A stretch of DNA of 64,000 bases from an uncultured Vampirovibrio sp. (GCA_910577395.1 CAJTLG010000002.1:62001-126000), one strand, 5' to 3'; counted from the stretch's first letter, positions 53,544 to 62,915 are shown. The notes: a model not told the origin generated them from the letters alone. Program-made: numbers and translations.

Positions 53544-54030
53544 TTTTGCAAACCGTGCTACCGAAAATTTTAAAGAAGGATATAACTGCGCACAATCTGT
53601 ACTTCTGGCTTTTGCAGATGAAATCGGGTTGGATAAAGAAACTGTTTTAAAATTATCATCATCATTTGGCGGAGGCATGGGCAGAATGCGTGAAGTGTGC
53701 GGGGCGGTTAGCGCAATATTTATGATAGCAGGCCTTATTAAAGGCTATACAAGCCCGGATGATGATATTGCAAAAGGTAAACATTATGAATTAATCCAAA
53801 ATATTGCAAAAGAATTTAAAACCCACCATAAAACAATAATATGCCGTGAGCTTTTAGGAATTGAAGACACTGCCGGCACACAAGGAACTTATGAGACACT
53901 ATCCCCGATACCCTCCAAAAGGACGGAAGAATATTATATAAAACGCCCGTGTGAAGATTTTATCAAAACAGCTGCAAGTATAGTTGAAGACGAGGTTTTA
54001 ACCCGTCACAAAAGAAACAGTGTGATTTAA
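53536..54030 (+). CDS. C_GCAxxG_C_C family redox protein
   Basis: 164 aa. Cysteines in YNCAQSVLLAFADEIG, EVCGAVSAIFMIAGL, ICRELLGI and PCEDFIKTAASIVEDE give the C-GCAxxG-C-C pattern. The family is widespread in anaerobes and is probably redox-active or metal-binding; the precise function is not known. It overlaps the acetyltransferase gene. Confidence 0.9.
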   Translation: MSDFANRATENFKEGYNCAQSVLLAFADEIGLDKETVLKLSSSFGGGMGRMREVCGAVSAIFMIAGLIKGYTSPDDDIAKGKHYELIQNIAKEFKTHHKTIICRELLGIEDTAGTQGTYETLSPIPSKRTEEYYIKRPCEDFIKTAASIVEDEVLTRHKRNSVI

Positions 54031-54182
54031 TAAAAAGCACTGACCATAATACCTACAGCCGGTGACTAATGCCAAAAAGGGTGGAATTTTTCCAACAACA
54101 CCTCTTCAAGATTCCGATTATCTTTGTCTACTGTCGTTTGACATATATTATAAAATACAGCAAATAAACAATTTGCTAATTT

Positions 54183-54209
54183 TTACATTATTATTACAAA
54201 AAATTTACA
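54183..54209 (+). promoter_or_regulatory. Three TTACA repeats with exact 11-bp period
   Basis: TTACA at 54183, 54194 and 54205, about 70 bases upstream of the XRE regulator gene. The layout is like that at 14854-14879. Compatible with tandem binding by an OmpR/PhoB-type regulator; not proven. Confidence 0.35.
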
Positions 54210-54277
54210 TTTTTAGCTCCTATTATGGGAACTAATTTCAACTGGAAATACACCCTTAACAACACTAACATATAGGT

Positions 54278-54613
54278 ATGATAGAAGTTTTGACAATATT
54301 TGCAAAGAATATGCGACGGTTAAGAAAAATTGTTGATATGACGCAAGAAAATTTTGCTGAAAAACTTGATATAACTCCCAGAAATTTACGAGACATTGAA
54401 AACGCTAAACGCATACCTAGACCTGAAATCATTGACAAAATATGTGAAAATTTAAAAATATCACCTTATGAACTTTTCAAAACCCCTGATGATATGGTTG
54501 ATAACGAAAAATCCGCTATAATAAATCATATAGTTGAAAACCTTTCTAATATGCCGCTTGAGTACACAAAATTGTTCAATAATATGATTACGCACACATT
54601 TGATAAAGAGTAG
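54278..54613 (+). CDS. XRE family helix-turn-helix regulator (111 aa)
   Basis: The N-terminal HTH is NMRRLRKIVDMTQENFAEKL then DITPRNLRDIENAKRIPRPE, a lambda-repressor-like Cro/C1 domain. The remaining 40 residues are helical and may serve for dimerisation. It stands alone after a 247-base region that has TTACA repeats. Targets unknown. Confidence 0.9.
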   Translation: MIEVLTIFAKNMRRLRKIVDMTQENFAEKLDITPRNLRDIENAKRIPRPEIIDKICENLKISPYELFKTPDDMVDNEKSAIINHIVENLSNMPLEYTKLFNNMITHTFDKE

Positions 54614-54676
54614 CAAAATTTTTATATTTTTAGTTAAAGTTGTATAATTACAGCATATTTATAAAAGGAGAAAATT

Positions 54677-55711
54677 TTGCTGGCCTATACATATAAACAG
54701 CAAGGGGTCTTTGAACTTACGGAAAAAAACAAACCCCAACTTGTTAATTCAAAAGATACAATAGTTCGTATCACAATGAGCAGTATTTGTTCAAGCGACC
54801 TCCACATTAAACACGGTTCTGTACCAAAAGCAATCCCCGGAATTACAGTGGGCCATGAAATGGTCGGCATAGCAGAAGAAGTTGGGGCAGAGGTAAAAAA
54901 CATAAAACCCGGAGAGAGAGTAACTGTAAATGTGGAAACATTTTGCGGAGAATGCTTTTTCTGTAAAAACGGATATGTAAACAACTGCGCCGATAAAAAC
55001 GGCGGTTGGGCCCTAGGATGCCGTATAGACGGGGCCCAGGCGGAATATGTGCGCGTCCCCTTTGCAGACCAAGGTTTAAATAAAATCCCTGATACGGTTT
55101 CTGATGAACAAGCACTTTTTACCGGCGATATACTTGCAACAGGTTTTTGGGCAGCCCGTATTTCCGAAATAAAAGAAAATGATACTGTATTGATAATCGG
55201 AGCAGGGCCTACAGGCATATGTACCCTGCTTTGCGTAATGTTAAAAAATCCTAAAAAAATTATTGTATGCGAAAAAGATGAAACAAGACGTAATTTTGTA
55301 AAAAAACATTACCCAAAAATAATCGTAACAGAGCCTGAAAACTGTATTGAAACTGTTAACAAAGAAAGTAAGTATAACGGGGCCGATGTTGTTTTAGAAG
55401 TTGCAGGCAGTGAGGCATCATTTCAAATGGCCTGGCAAGCCGCAAGACCAAATGCAGTTGTTACAATAGTGGCACTGTATGATAAGCCGATGATTTTGCC
55501 GTTACCCGATATGTACGGAAAAAACCTGACATTTAAAACAGGCGGGGTAGATGGCTGCGATTGCGAAGAAATATTATCTTTAATCGAACAGGGTAAAATT
55601 GATACAACCCCATTAATTACGCATAAATACCATCTTAAAGATATTGAAAAAGCGTATGAAATATTTGAAAAAAGACTGGAAAATGTTATAAAAATAGCAA
55701 TTATTAATTAA
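54677..55711 (+). CDS. Zinc-dependent alcohol dehydrogenase-like oxidoreductase (MDR family)
   Basis: Starts at TTG 54677 behind AAAAGGAGA; 344 aa. Catalytic zinc ligands are Cys in SSICSSDLHIKHG and His-Glu in VGHEMVGIAEEVG. Structural zinc cysteines are in CGECFFCKNGYVNNC. The NAD(P) fold is VLIIGAGPTGICTL. Which alcohol it acts on is unknown. A strong terminator follows directly. Confidence 0.9.
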   Translation: MLAYTYKQQGVFELTEKNKPQLVNSKDTIVRITMSSICSSDLHIKHGSVPKAIPGITVGHEMVGIAEEVGAEVKNIKPGERVTVNVETFCGECFFCKNGYVNNCADKNGGWALGCRIDGAQAEYVRVPFADQGLNKIPDTVSDEQALFTGDILATGFWAARISEIKENDTVLIIGAGPTGICTLLCVMLKNPKKIIVCEKDETRRNFVKKHYPKIIVTEPENCIETVNKESKYNGADVVLEVAGSEASFQMAWQAARPNAVVTIVALYDKPMILPLPDMYGKNLTFKTGGVDGCDCEEILSLIEQGKIDTTPLITHKYHLKDIEKAYEIFEKRLENVIKIAIIN

Positions 55712-55735
55712 AAAAGCCCGAAAAACGGGCTTTTT
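55711..55735 (+). terminator. Terminator after the alcohol dehydrogenase gene
   Basis: A 10-bp stem AAAAAGCCCG/CGGGCTTTTT with an AAAAA loop. It is symmetrical in T-run, so it can also end the convergent rubrerythrin gene. Confidence 0.88.
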
Positions 55736-55753
55736 ATTATAACAAATATTTTC

Positions 55754-56293
55754 TTAGTAATTTTTTGCTTTAACCATAAAAAAGCTTTGCGGATGTGCAC
55801 AAACCGGACACATATCAGCCGCTTTATCCCCTGAATATGAATATCCGCAGTTAGCGCATTCCCAGACAACAGGTTCAGATTTTTTAAACACTTTATCTTC
55901 TTTTATATTTTGAAGAAGCTTGCGGTATCTTTCTTCATGGTCTTTTTCTATTTTTGCAACATTTTCAAAGAGGACAGCAATATCATCAAAACCCTCTTCT
56001 CTTGCTTCTTTTGCAAATTTAGTATACATATCTGTCCATTCAAAATTTTCACCGTTTGCAGCATCCTCAAGATTTTCAATTGTAGACGGTACGGAGCTGC
56101 CCATCAACAATTTAAACCAGATTTTAGCATGTTCTTTTTCATTATTTGCAGTTTCTTCAAAAAGTTTTGAAATCTGCACATAGCCGTCTTTTTTTGCCTT
56201 TGCAGCATAATATGTATATTTGTTTCTTGCCTGGGATTCCCCTGCAAATGCTTCTTTTAAATTCTTTTCAGTCTTGGTTCCTTTTAATTCCAT
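55754..56293 (-). CDS. rbr: Rubrerythrin
   Basis: 179 aa with AAAGGAG upstream. The diiron four-helix domain has EAFAGESQARNKYTYYA and NNEKEHAKIWF, with the second pair at VAKIEKDHEERY. The C-terminal rubredoxin domain has WECANCGYSYSG and CPVCAHPQ. It reduces hydrogen peroxide in anaerobes. The presence supports an anaerobic lifestyle. Confidence 0.95.
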   Translation of the reverse strand: MELKGTKTEKNLKEAFAGESQARNKYTYYAAKAKKDGYVQISKLFEETANNEKEHAKIWFKLLMGSSVPSTIENLEDAANGENFEWTDMYTKFAKEAREEGFDDIAVLFENVAKIEKDHEERYRKLLQNIKEDKVFKKSEPVVWECANCGYSYSGDKAADMCPVCAHPQSFFMVKAKNY

Positions 56294-56466
56294 TTTATAC
56301 TCCTTTTTTAATACAAATAATTATAATATAAAAATTCATTTAATGAAAACAGAAGGCACGCAAATAAAATTTCAGCACATTTTGCAAACATAGCTTCCCT
56401 CAAGACTTACCTAAAGCACAATCTTAAAACACACTAAAAAAGACCCTTTTAAGGTCTTAATTTAAA

Positions 56467-56542
56467 TGGTGGGCGTTGAGAGGCTCGAACTCCCGACATC
56501 CTCCTTGTAAGGGAGGCGCTCTACCAACTGAGCTAAACGCCC
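56467..56542 (-). tRNA. tRNA-Val (TAC anticodon)
   Basis: Acceptor GGGCGTT/AACGCCC, D arm GCTCAGTTGGTAGAGC, anticodon loop CTTACAA, T loop TTCGAGC, and an encoded CCA. A degenerate copy of its 5' end lies upstream on the same strand. Confidence 0.95.
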
Positions 56543-56587
56543 GCACCAACTTATTTAACTGTCGCACCTTTATAGGCTTTATCGTAT

Positions 56588-56634
56588 CCGAAAAGCTAAA
56601 GCTTTTCTGGGCAACTGGGCTAAATGCCCACACC
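56588..56634 (-). other. tRNA-Val 5'-end copy plus hairpin in the tRNA leader
   Basis: Bases 56612-56634 match 56525-56547 (tRNA-Val 5' end plus five upstream bases) at 20 of 23. On the tRNA strand a hairpin CCAGAAAAGC/GCTTTTCGG with a TTTA loop follows (56588-56610). The sequence between hairpin and tRNA resembles that before tRNA-Ile (ATAAAGC, then GGTGCG). Located between the promoter and tRNA. Confidence 0.75.
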
Positions 56635-56655
56635 GGATATTCAATTAACAAATCT

Positions 56656-56683
56656 ATTATACATAATCATTTTTTCTTTTCAA
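56656..56683 (-). promoter_or_regulatory. Promoter of tRNA-Val
   Basis: On the minus strand TTGAAA (56678-56683) and a perfect TATAAT (56656-56661) are 16 bases apart. The predicted start near 56649 is about 15 bases before the 5'-end copy. Confidence 0.8.
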
Positions 56684-56716
56684 GTGTTTTTTAAAAAAAG
56701 TATAAAAATATCCAAT

Positions 56717-56753
56717 ATACAATGTGAAATCTTAGCCCAAAGTCACATTGTAT
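56717..56753. promoter_or_regulatory. Inverted repeat upstream of the UDP-xylose operon
   Basis: Perfect 11-bp arms ATACAATGTGA/TCACATTGTAT with a 15-base centre lie 41 bases before the uxs ATG. The wide centre suits a dimeric regulator or an RNA hairpin. No adjacent regulator gene is seen. Confidence 0.5.
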
Positions 56754-56794
56754 GCTAGAATGAATTATACTATCACGGTTTTATAAAGGAAATT

Positions 56795-57739
56795 ATGAAG
56801 AGGATTTTAATAACTGGAGGAGCAGGCTTTATAGGAAGCCATTTGTCTGAAAGGCTTTTGAATGAGGGCAATGAGGTTATTTGCCTTGATAATTTTTTTA
56901 CAGGTTCAAAAAATAACATCCGCCATTTAATAGGCAACAATCATTTTGAACTTGTCCGCCACGATATAACAAAAGAATATTACGCGGAAGTGGACCAAAT
57001 CTATAATCTGGCATGCCCGGCAAGCCCGCCTCATTATCAATATAACGCCATTAAAACAATTAAAACTTCTATTTTGGGTATGATTAATATGCTTGGTCTT
57101 GCTAAAAGATGCAAGGCAACAGTTTTGCAGGCCTCTACCAGTGAAGTATACGGCGACCCGAAGATACACCCTCAAACGGAAGATTACTGGGGAAACGTTA
57201 ACCCTATAGGAATTAGGAGCTGTTATGATGAAGGTAAGCGCTGTGCCGAAACTCTTGCGATGGATTATTACAGGCAAAACAAGGTAGATATACGCATAAT
57301 AAGAATTTTCAATACTTACGGCCCCAATATGGACCCAAATGACGGCAGGGTTGTTTCAAACTTTATTGTTCAGGCGCTTCAAAATCAAGATATCACAATA
57401 TATGGCGACGGCACCCAGACAAGGTCTTTTTGTTATGTAGATGATTTGGTTGACGGCATGATAAAAATGATGAACAACAAATCAGGCTTTATTGGCCCCG
57501 TAAACCTTGGAAATCCTTCTGAAAGAACAATTTTGGAATTTGCAAAGCTTATTATAAAACTCACAAATTCAAACTCAAAAATTATCCACAAACCGCTACC
57601 CGGTGACGACCCTGTCAGAAGAAAACCTGATATCACCCTTGCTAAAAAAGAACTTGGGTGGGAACCAAAAGTGGATATAGAAAAAGGCCTTTTGAAGACC
57701 ATTGAATATTTTGAAAAGAAAATCAGGGATGAAAAATAA
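56795..57739 (+). CDS. uxs: UDP-glucuronate decarboxylase (UDP-xylose synthase)
   Basis: 314 aa, short-chain dehydrogenase fold. The Rossmann motif is ITGGAGFIGSHL. CPASPPHYQYNAIKT is a UXS signature. QASTSEVYGDP and RSCYDEGKR hold the catalytic Ser/Tyr/Lys. It converts UDP-GlcA to UDP-xylose in the cytoplasm. The ugd gene two positions downstream makes its substrate. Confidence 0.93.
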   Translation: MKRILITGGAGFIGSHLSERLLNEGNEVICLDNFFTGSKNNIRHLIGNNHFELVRHDITKEYYAEVDQIYNLACPASPPHYQYNAIKTIKTSILGMINMLGLAKRCKATVLQASTSEVYGDPKIHPQTEDYWGNVNPIGIRSCYDEGKRCAETLAMDYYRQNKVDIRIIRIFNTYGPNMDPNDGRVVSNFIVQALQNQDITIYGDGTQTRSFCYVDDLVDGMIKMMNNKSGFIGPVNLGNPSERTILEFAKLIIKLTNSNSKIIHKPLPGDDPVRRKPDITLAKKELGWEPKVDIEKGLLKTIEYFEKKIRDEK

Positions 57740-57744
57740 GCAAT

Positions 57745-58815
57745 ATGCCTTCGCTTATAACAAAAAATACCCAAAGAAATCATTTAATTGAGCTTTTAAG
57801 AATTGTATTCATCTTTTTAATTATCACAGGGCACATTGCATGCACGGTTACAGATGCGAATGATTCTGTATATTCGTTTTTAGGGCTCAAATATTGGAAA
57901 GTTTATTATTTTGCTGTTGAATTATTCTTTATAACGGGCGGATTTTTCCTGTATAAAACCATAGAAAAGACGAATTCCCCATTAAAAATAATAAAGAAAT
58001 ATTACCTTAGATTATTAATCCCTCTATTATTTGTTTTTATACTAAGTTTAATGTGTGGCTTTGTTTCATTGGAACAATTTCCCCTTATACTCACAATGGT
58101 GCTAGAAACCGGAATTCATAGCGAAATAATTTACTGGGGTGATTGGTATCCTTGTATATATTTTTGGAGCATATGCCTGTTTACTGGTATATTTTTTACC
58201 TGTAAAAAACAATCCATAATGCTTACAATTATTATACTTTTTGTTATATTTTCTGTTCTATACCATATTCCCTGTCAAAAATTTTCAGAAACCTATCTGA
58301 ATTTTATTCCATATGCTTTTTTAAGAGGTATCTCAAGCGTAGGTCTTGGCGTTATGGCTGCATACTTATCTAGCCTGTTTCCAAAGATTTTACATAATAA
58401 AAATATCATTATAAATAGTTTATTTACAGCCATTGAAATCACTTGTCTTGCATATACTTTTGCATACTTGCTAAATCTAAAATCATTTTACAGCTTTAGC
58501 GTTCAAATAATGTTTTCATTAATGCTCATTGCAACATTTAACTTTCCCGGTTATATTACAAAATGTTTTGCTAAATTAAAATTTATACCAAAACTTTCAA
58601 AATATGTTTATCCTATATTTATAAGCCAAATTTTTTGCATAAATATCGTTGCATGTCTAAACAGTATATATGAGAAACCTGCCAATGAAACAGCTATTGT
58701 GCTAATATATATCTATATAATAGCCTTGGGCGCATTTGAGTATCACGTAATTGAAAAATGGCTGATACCAAATTTGAAAAATTTGTTTAAACGGTTAATG
58801 GAGAATAACAAATGA
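57745..58815 (+). CDS. Acyltransferase 3 family membrane protein
   Basis: 356 aa with about ten membrane helices. The N-terminal LIELLRIVFIFLIITGHIAC has the family Arg and the conserved His of helix 1. Such proteins O-acylate surface polysaccharides or lipids in the inner membrane. It lies 5 bases after uxs and overlaps ugd by 4, so it likely decorates the xylose- or glucuronate-containing glycan of this operon. Confidence 0.85.
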   Translation: MPSLITKNTQRNHLIELLRIVFIFLIITGHIACTVTDANDSVYSFLGLKYWKVYYFAVELFFITGGFFLYKTIEKTNSPLKIIKKYYLRLLIPLLFVFILSLMCGFVSLEQFPLILTMVLETGIHSEIIYWGDWYPCIYFWSICLFTGIFFTCKKQSIMLTIIILFVIFSVLYHIPCQKFSETYLNFIPYAFLRGISSVGLGVMAAYLSSLFPKILHNKNIIINSLFTAIEITCLAYTFAYLLNLKSFYSFSVQIMFSLMLIATFNFPGYITKCFAKLKFIPKLSKYVYPIFISQIFCINIVACLNSIYEKPANETAIVLIYIYIIALGAFEYHVIEKWLIPNLKNLFKRLMENNK

Positions 58816-60134
58816 AAATATGTGTTATAGGAACAGGATATGTCGGCCTTGTTGCAGGAACCTGTCTTGCGGAAATGGGCAATGAGGTAATTTGTGTTGA
58901 TAAAGATAAAAACAAACTTGAAAAGCTTGCTAAAGGTATCGTACCAATTTATGAACCGGGATTAGAAGAGCTTATCAACACAAATGTTCCCGAAGGAAGA
59001 TTAAAATTCACAGACGACCTCAAAATGGCGGTTCAAAATTCTGCTGTTTGCTTTATAGCCGTTGGCACACCGCAAGGTGATGACGGTTCTGCAGATTTAA
59101 GCTATGTATATAATGTAGCCTCTGATGTCGGCAAATATATGAACGGATACAAGGTTATTGTGGATAAATCAACCGTTCCTGTCGGAACTGCCCAAAAAGT
59201 AACAGAAATTATCAAAAGCCAAACAGATATTGAATTTGATGTTGTTTCAAACCCTGAATTTTTAAAACAAGGAGCAGCTGTTGATGATTTCCTAAAGCCC
59301 GATAGGGTAGTGATTGGCTCCAATTCACAACGCGCAACAGAAATTATGCAGGAACTTTATTCGCCCTTTCTAAGGACTGGAAACCCTGTAATCATTATGG
59401 ATGTTAAATCCGCAGAGATGACAAAATACGCCGCAAATTCTTTCCTTGCGGTTAAAATCTCTTATGCAAACGAAATAGCAAACATATGCGAAAAAGTAGG
59501 TGCAGACGCTGAAATGGTACGCATAGGGATGTGTTCCGACAAAAGAATAGGCTCTCAGTTTCTGTTTGCTGGCCTTGGATACGGCGGCAGCTGCTTTCCA
59601 AAAGATGTTAAAGCCATGATTAAAACAGCACAAATTAACGGCTGCTCTTCATCACTGCTTGAGGCAGCAGATACCGTAAACAAAGAGCAAAGAACACTTT
59701 TTATAAATAAAATTCTTGATAGATACAATGGCGATATCTCAGGTAAAACCTTTGCTATATGGGGTCTTGCATTTAAACCAAAAACAAATGATATGCGCGA
59801 AGCCCCAAGCATTACAATCATTAACGAGCTTTTAAAAAGAGGTGCCAAAATAAAAGCATACGACCCTAAAGCATTTGATTTAGCAGAAACAATTTTTGGG
59901 GATAAAATAGAATATTCTAAATCCGCCTATGATGCCATTGAAGACGCCGATGCTATGCTGCTTTTAACCGAATGGAACGAATTTCGCCGGCCAAATTTTG
60001 ACAGGATAAAAAATGAAATGAAACACCCTGTAATTTTTGACGGCAGAAATCAATATAACGGCAAAAGACTTACAGAAAAGGGATTTGAATACTACTGTAT
60101 AGGGAAAAATTTCCCTGCTCCCGTAAACGTATAG
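58812..60134 (+). CDS. ugd: UDP-glucose 6-dehydrogenase
   Basis: 440 aa. The NAD motif is VIGTGYVGLVAGTCLAEMG. The catalytic cysteine is in GLGYGGSCFPKDVKAM, and the C-terminal domain has IWGLAFKPKTNDMREAPS. It oxidises UDP-glucose to UDP-glucuronate, the substrate of Uxs. Overlap of 4 bases with the acyltransferase gene shows a single operon. Confidence 0.95.
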   Translation: MKICVIGTGYVGLVAGTCLAEMGNEVICVDKDKNKLEKLAKGIVPIYEPGLEELINTNVPEGRLKFTDDLKMAVQNSAVCFIAVGTPQGDDGSADLSYVYNVASDVGKYMNGYKVIVDKSTVPVGTAQKVTEIIKSQTDIEFDVVSNPEFLKQGAAVDDFLKPDRVVIGSNSQRATEIMQELYSPFLRTGNPVIIMDVKSAEMTKYAANSFLAVKISYANEIANICEKVGADAEMVRIGMCSDKRIGSQFLFAGLGYGGSCFPKDVKAMIKTAQINGCSSSLLEAADTVNKEQRTLFINKILDRYNGDISGKTFAIWGLAFKPKTNDMREAPSITIINELLKRGAKIKAYDPKAFDLAETIFGDKIEYSKSAYDAIEDADAMLLLTEWNEFRRPNFDRIKNEMKHPVIFDGRNQYNGKRLTEKGFEYYCIGKNFPAPVNV

Positions 60135-60159
60135 AATTATTAAAAATAAAAAACAGCTT

Positions 60160-61662
60160 TTATAATTCTTCAACAACCTCAATTTCAGAATAATCCGAAA
60201 GATAAGGCATATGCTCTTCTTTAATAATTTCCCCGGGCAATAATACGGATATGCCCGGCGGGCAAAGCGCAATAACTTCAGCTGAAATTTTCCCTATAGA
60301 ATTTTCTCTTTTTACAAGCTTTTTAGGTGCAAAATAAGCTTCCCTTGGGGTCATTACAATATCAGGCTCCATAAGGGGCATATATTTTTTCCCCTCAAGA
60401 TGGCAGATATCAGGATACTCCCTTATTGAAATTTCTTTAAGAGCTTTAAGCAAATATTCAAACTCTTCCCTTGTATTTCCGATATTTGAAAGAATTAACA
60501 CCCCTTCATCAGAGGCTGATTCAATCTCTATGTTGAAATCAAGCTCTAATATGGTTTCGAGGCGTTTACCGCTTAAGCCTTTCATCTTTATAAAAATCTT
60601 TGTGATATCAAATTTTACATTATCTTCTTCGCCAAGAACACTTAAACCCTTTATTTTTTTAGCCTCAGCCCTAAAGTATGCAGCATTTTCAACAGCATTT
60701 TTAATTAACGCCCTGCCCTTATCAGAGCTTAAATACGCCCTTGCAGCATCAAGACTCGCAAGTAAAAGAATTGAAGGGCTTGTTGTATGTAAAAGTTTTA
60801 GCGCATGTTCAATTTTATGTACATCGAGTTTAGAATTTTTTGAAATATGCAGCATAGAGCTTTGCGTCATAGACCCTGCAGTCTTGTGTAAAGAATGCAC
60901 CACGGCATCCGCCCCAAGCTCTAAAGCGGAAACAGGAAGTTCGTCACAATAATTCCATAAACTGCCATGAGCCTCATCTACAATCAGTGGCACATTGTAT
61001 TTTTTACAAATTTCTGCCATAGCCCTGATATCAGAAATCATACCCTCGTAAGTCGGATTTACAACCCATACAAATTTTGTATCAGGCTTTAATTTTAACT
61101 GCCTTTCAAGTTCCTCAGCTTCAATTGCACCAAATATTGACCAATCATCCAACAATTTTGGCATAAGCCAGTTTGGTCTTGCGCCTGAAAGCATTGTGCC
61201 CGTTATAACGGAACGATGTGAATTTCTTGCAACAATAATTTCATCCTCAGGTGAAATTACACCAAATGCTATTGCAAGATTTGAAATCGTACTGCCTGAT
61301 GTTATAAAAAATGTTCTTTTAGAATTGTATGCAATACTTGCAAGCTGCATAGCATCAGCAATTGCACCGGTTGCAGGATGAAGTGTGCCAAGCCCGTCAA
61401 ATTCATCAGTCGTATCCAATAAAAGCGCATCAGAACCGATAAGTTCTTCAAAACGCCCAAGGACACCATTCCCTCTGTTGTGCCCCGGGATATGAAACCC
61501 AACGGAAGGATTTTTTTTATATTTTTCAAGTGCATCCAAAAGCGGAGCCTGAACATTTGTATCAAATTCAAAATCTCCGTCATGTAAAATACCGGTTATA
61601 CCGGGTTTTTGAATGCTTACATCCTTTATGGAATTTGTTTTAAAAGAAACATTTTTATTCAA
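60160..61662 (-). CDS. Orn/Lys/Arg decarboxylase family PLP enzyme
   Basis: TTG 61662 is preferred (500 aa) because AGGG lies nine bases upstream. The longer frame to 61737 has no good start and adds a hydrophobic stretch. FHIPGHNRG, NPTYEGMISDI, LIVDEAHGSLWNY and the PLP lysine in SLHKTAGSMTQSSML place it in fold type I group III decarboxylases (SpeA/LDC-like, short form). The substrate may be arginine, lysine or ornithine. The start MNKNVSFKTNS resembles the SFKG-tagged orphan proteins. Confidence 0.88.
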   Translation of the reverse strand: MNKNVSFKTNSIKDVSIQKPGITGILHDGDFEFDTNVQAPLLDALEKYKKNPSVGFHIPGHNRGNGVLGRFEELIGSDALLLDTTDEFDGLGTLHPATGAIADAMQLASIAYNSKRTFFITSGSTISNLAIAFGVISPEDEIIVARNSHRSVITGTMLSGARPNWLMPKLLDDWSIFGAIEAEELERQLKLKPDTKFVWVVNPTYEGMISDIRAMAEICKKYNVPLIVDEAHGSLWNYCDELPVSALELGADAVVHSLHKTAGSMTQSSMLHISKNSKLDVHKIEHALKLLHTTSPSILLLASLDAARAYLSSDKGRALIKNAVENAAYFRAEAKKIKGLSVLGEEDNVKFDITKIFIKMKGLSGKRLETILELDFNIEIESASDEGVLILSNIGNTREEFEYLLKALKEISIREYPDICHLEGKKYMPLMEPDIVMTPREAYFAPKKLVKRENSIGKISAEVIALCPPGISVLLPGEIIKEEHMPYLSDYSEIEVVEEL

Positions 61663-61888
61663 TATTTTTGCCCTAAAAAATGAATTCACATATATTATTA
61701 CACATAAAAAACAAAAAACATTAGTTTTTGCTAGCAAAAATAATTTATTACATGTTTTTACACAACAAAGAAGTGTCTTTTTGCTAAAAATCTAAAAAAA
61801 TGCTATAATTTACAAAAGAGATAAACACGAAGGAAAAACTTTTAAAAGGGTTTTAAAAGCAAAAAGGTGAGAAGTAAAAGGAAAACTT

Positions 61889-62251
61889 ATGGTCGATAAT
61901 CGCTCGACAGGTTTCTTTGGATTGACAGGCGGTTTCAATTTTAAATCCGGTGATGCATCCGGTATGGCAAACAAAACACAGGATGAAAAAATGGGCCAGG
62001 GTGGGGAATATTTTGCCCAAGGCAATCAGGAACCCGAAGAAGAAAGAAGAGATACTATATTTGTTGACCGCTCTGCGCAGCTGAGAGGCACCCTGGATTC
62101 GCTTGCGCTTTTAAATGCTTCACGAATTAAAAAATTCAATCTTCTTGATAAAGATTCTGAAAACGACTCTGAAAAAGAAGATGATGAAAAGAAAAAACGA
62201 AAATCTAAAAAAGAATTGACGCACCTTATTGATGATTTTGAAAAAAATTAA
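61889..62251 (+). CDS. Orphan acidic protein with NFKSG motif (120 aa)
   Basis: Starts at ATG 61889. Residues 1-50 are Gly-rich and hold FFGLTGGFNFKSGDASG. The C terminus is highly charged (DSENDSEKEDDEKKKRKSKK). Probably largely disordered; no domain. It is 3 bases upstream of the PHP gene, so the two are co-transcribed. Confidence 0.65.
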   Translation: MVDNRSTGFFGLTGGFNFKSGDASGMANKTQDEKMGQGGEYFAQGNQEPEEERRDTIFVDRSAQLRGTLDSLALLNASRIKKFNLLDKDSENDSEKEDDEKKKRKSKKELTHLIDDFEKN

Positions 62252-62254
62252 CTG

Positions 62255-62902
62255 ATGGAAAATATGCAAAACTTGCTTAAAGCAAGAATTTCAAATATTA
62301 AAAAAGAGGATTATTATAAAAAAGCTAATCTTCACATACATTCAAATGTATCGGACGGTAAAGAAGATTTTGATACACTTATTGAACAGGCGCTTAATAT
62401 CGGGCTTGAACATTTTTCAATTTCAGACCACAACACTATAAAAGGGTATAAAACTTCAAAATACATAAATAACCCGGGGCTTATTCCAGCTGTTGAATTT
62501 GATTGTTTTTATTTAACATCCCTTATCCATATTTTGGGTTACGGCATAGATATTAATCATCCTGAAATAGAAAATTTGTGTGCCAAAAAAGAAAGCGAAA
62601 CAAAATACGATATAATAAGGCTTTTTCATTCAAGACACCCAAAAAAAGCAATAGAAGCTATTCACAACGCAGGTGGCATAGCTGTGTTTGCACACCCTTG
62701 CTGTTCTTCGGTTATCAGCCTTAATTATCTTGTAAAAAAATTAAAATCTTTTGGTCTTGACGGAATTGAAGTTTATTACCCGTATGCAAGACACAGGGGT
62801 ATTATTAAATTTCATTCAAGAAAAAAACCTTACAAGCTTGCTAAAAAATACAACCTTATTTTAACAGGCGGCACCGATGAACATGGTAGCTTGTTAAAAT
62901 AA
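62255..62902 (+). CDS. PHP domain phosphoesterase
   Basis: 215 aa. ANLHIHSNVSDGKEDFDTLI (metal His pair and Asp), ISDHNT, AVFAHPCC and GGTDEHG are the four PHP metal-binding motifs, all intact. Stand-alone PHP proteins of this size hydrolyse phosphoesters such as 3',5'-nucleoside bisphosphates. The substrate here is unproven. Confidence 0.88.
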   Translation: MENMQNLLKARISNIKKEDYYKKANLHIHSNVSDGKEDFDTLIEQALNIGLEHFSISDHNTIKGYKTSKYINNPGLIPAVEFDCFYLTSLIHILGYGIDINHPEIENLCAKKESETKYDIIRLFHSRHPKKAIEAIHNAGGIAVFAHPCCSSVISLNYLVKKLKSFGLDGIEVYYPYARHRGIIKFHSRKKPYKLAKKYNLILTGGTDEHGSLLK

Positions 62903-62915
62903 ACCTAAAAAACCC

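Noticed and set aside
60530..60952. 140-codon plus-strand frame inside the PLP decarboxylase
   Set aside because: Shadow frame; Ser/Leu-rich with no start signal.
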